A DNA stretch of 64,000 nucleotides from Nemertoderma westbladi (Eukaryota; Xenacoelomorpha; Nemertodermatida; Nemertodermatidae): the NCBI GenBank assembly GCA_032718475.1, contig JAUCBJ010005470.1, positions 1 through 64,000 of the forward strand, in the 5' to 3' direction. This document shows, in pieces, positions 63,252 to 64,000 of this stretch; the first letter of the stretch is position 1, and the number at the start of each line of letters is the position of its first letter. Under the pieces are notes generated by a model, which worked only from the letters and a program-made list of their open reading frames with translations, ran no database searches and was not told the origin of the DNA. Both the position numbers and the translations under genes were made by a program.

Positions 63252-63400
63252 AGTATCCTATCCTGCTCTAAGAATGACATTGTCATTACTGGTGATCTTA
63301 GTATAGATGTAAATAAAATATCATTCCTTTCAATACCTTATTTATACATGTTAAACCCGCGTTTTCCCACTAGAATTTTCCCACAACTAACCATTACCCT
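63252..63400 (+). pseudogene. LINE endonuclease relic at the X insertion site
   Basis: Plus-strand codons SILSCSKNDIVITGDLSID followed by VNK resemble the CR1-type APE endonuclease core (usually ITGDFNID). The reading may extend to the left flank of X (44690-44705). If so, X inserted in an old LINE. Only about 25 codons support this. Confidence 0.4.
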
Positions 63401-63548
63401 ATTTTCTAAGAAACATCTCACTACTTTTCAGAACCACCTATAAAATATATTTACAATTATAGTTTGTTTAATAGAGAATACTTTTTAAACATGCTTAATA
63501 ATTGTGTTTTTATTTCTCCTGGCTGATGTTGTAGGCCAATTTAAGATC

Positions 63549-64000
63549 TTACTTAGCAGCCTTTACAGCATTGTCAGTTCTGAGTTTCTCCCAATCATAG
63601 TTAATTTGCTTGCTTGTCGTCCTGGGTTTGCTGGCTCTCATACTGATTCTGATCTCTGCAGTCCTGATTCTGTGGTCTGAACCAATTAGGTTGAATGAGC
63701 TGTATGCCTTGCAGTTAATCGTGCTGCATCTCCACTTTTTGTTGATATAAATGTAATCCAGTTGTGCTTTGGTTCCATTAGGGTATTGAAAGGTCCATAG
63801 CTTCCCCTTACTCTTTTCGAATGTGCTGTTTGTTGGTATCAATTCACATTCTTCCATTAGGTCTAAAAGTAAGCACCCATTTTGTTCGAACTGGTGTTAT
63901 AGGTGTAACCCAATTTGCACATTCAGGTCACCAGCAATATAAGTCCAGTCAGATCTTCATAAAACTTGACTGCTTGTTCTGAGGCATTGGTTGGACTGTA
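63549..64000 (-). pseudogene. LINE endonuclease fragment, right edge
   Basis: Minus strand: GDLNVQIG near 63925 (catalytic Asp-Asn), ELIPTNSTFEKSKGKLW, YPNGTKAQLDYIYINKKWR, and GSDHRIRTAEIRISMRASKP. These are APE endonuclease motifs of a family related to, but distinct from, copies A-D. A frame change separates the GDLN part from the rest. The element stops near 63549 with AVKAAK and has no RT in this window on that side. Confidence 0.75.

Overview
The window looks like nuclear DNA of a marine-type invertebrate animal. There are no operons or bacterial genes. The sequence is AT-rich and intron-rich and is packed with BEL/Pao-like LTR retrotransposons, APE-type LINEs and a piggyBac-like element. 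One apparent host gene is visible, built of LamG/concanavalin-like exons of the kind common in cnidarian and other invertebrate secreted proteins. Poly-C tracts of 13-26 bases recur throughout. The phylum cannot be fixed from the sequence alone.

Layout. 1-2807: two head-to-tail LINE copies (A, B) ending in TAG repeats. 2808-11075: mostly non-coding, with fragments of two other reverse transcriptases, two weakly supported Cys/Thr-rich exons, a duplicated non-coding block and an old LTR-like segment. 11076-40481 (minus strand): five LamG-like exons, E5 to E1 in transcription order. The four internal exons are phase 1-1. An exon-plus-intron unit of about 4 kb was duplicated. One unit then received a piggyBac-like element at a TTAA site (15100-31844), itself split by a 15.2-kb BEL-like element called Z here (15660-30842, target duplication CACCA). 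The other unit received LINE C (33768-36663). 41023-42907: LINE D, internally deleted but with both ends and an 11-bp target duplication.

44706-63251 is a second nest. Element X (BEL-like, target duplication AGTAT, degenerate pol) was split inside its reverse transcriptase by element Y (49735-61456, target duplication AGTTC). Y is the most unusual object in the window. Its LTRs are nearly identical, and its long gag-protease frame is intact but has lost reverse transcriptase, RNase H and the integrase core, running straight into an integrase C-terminal tail. Downstream it carries an intact 866-codon gene: a degenerate 3'-5' exonuclease-like region followed by Gag-type zinc knuckles. Y's LTRs also hold arrays of UUCG-capped hairpins and a short module that recurs inside both of its genes. 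I infer a non-autonomous BEL derivative moved by a partner's enzymes, with a captured or evolved RNA-handling protein.

How the parts relate. X, Y and Z are all transcribed on the minus strand and have the gag-protease-RT-RNase H-integrase order of BEL/Pao, with a C-terminal DUF5641-like tail. Z is nearly intact but broken by an in-frame stop and two frame changes. Both Y and Z carry extra open frames between pol and the 3' LTR. The right edge holds a piece of another LINE endonuclease.
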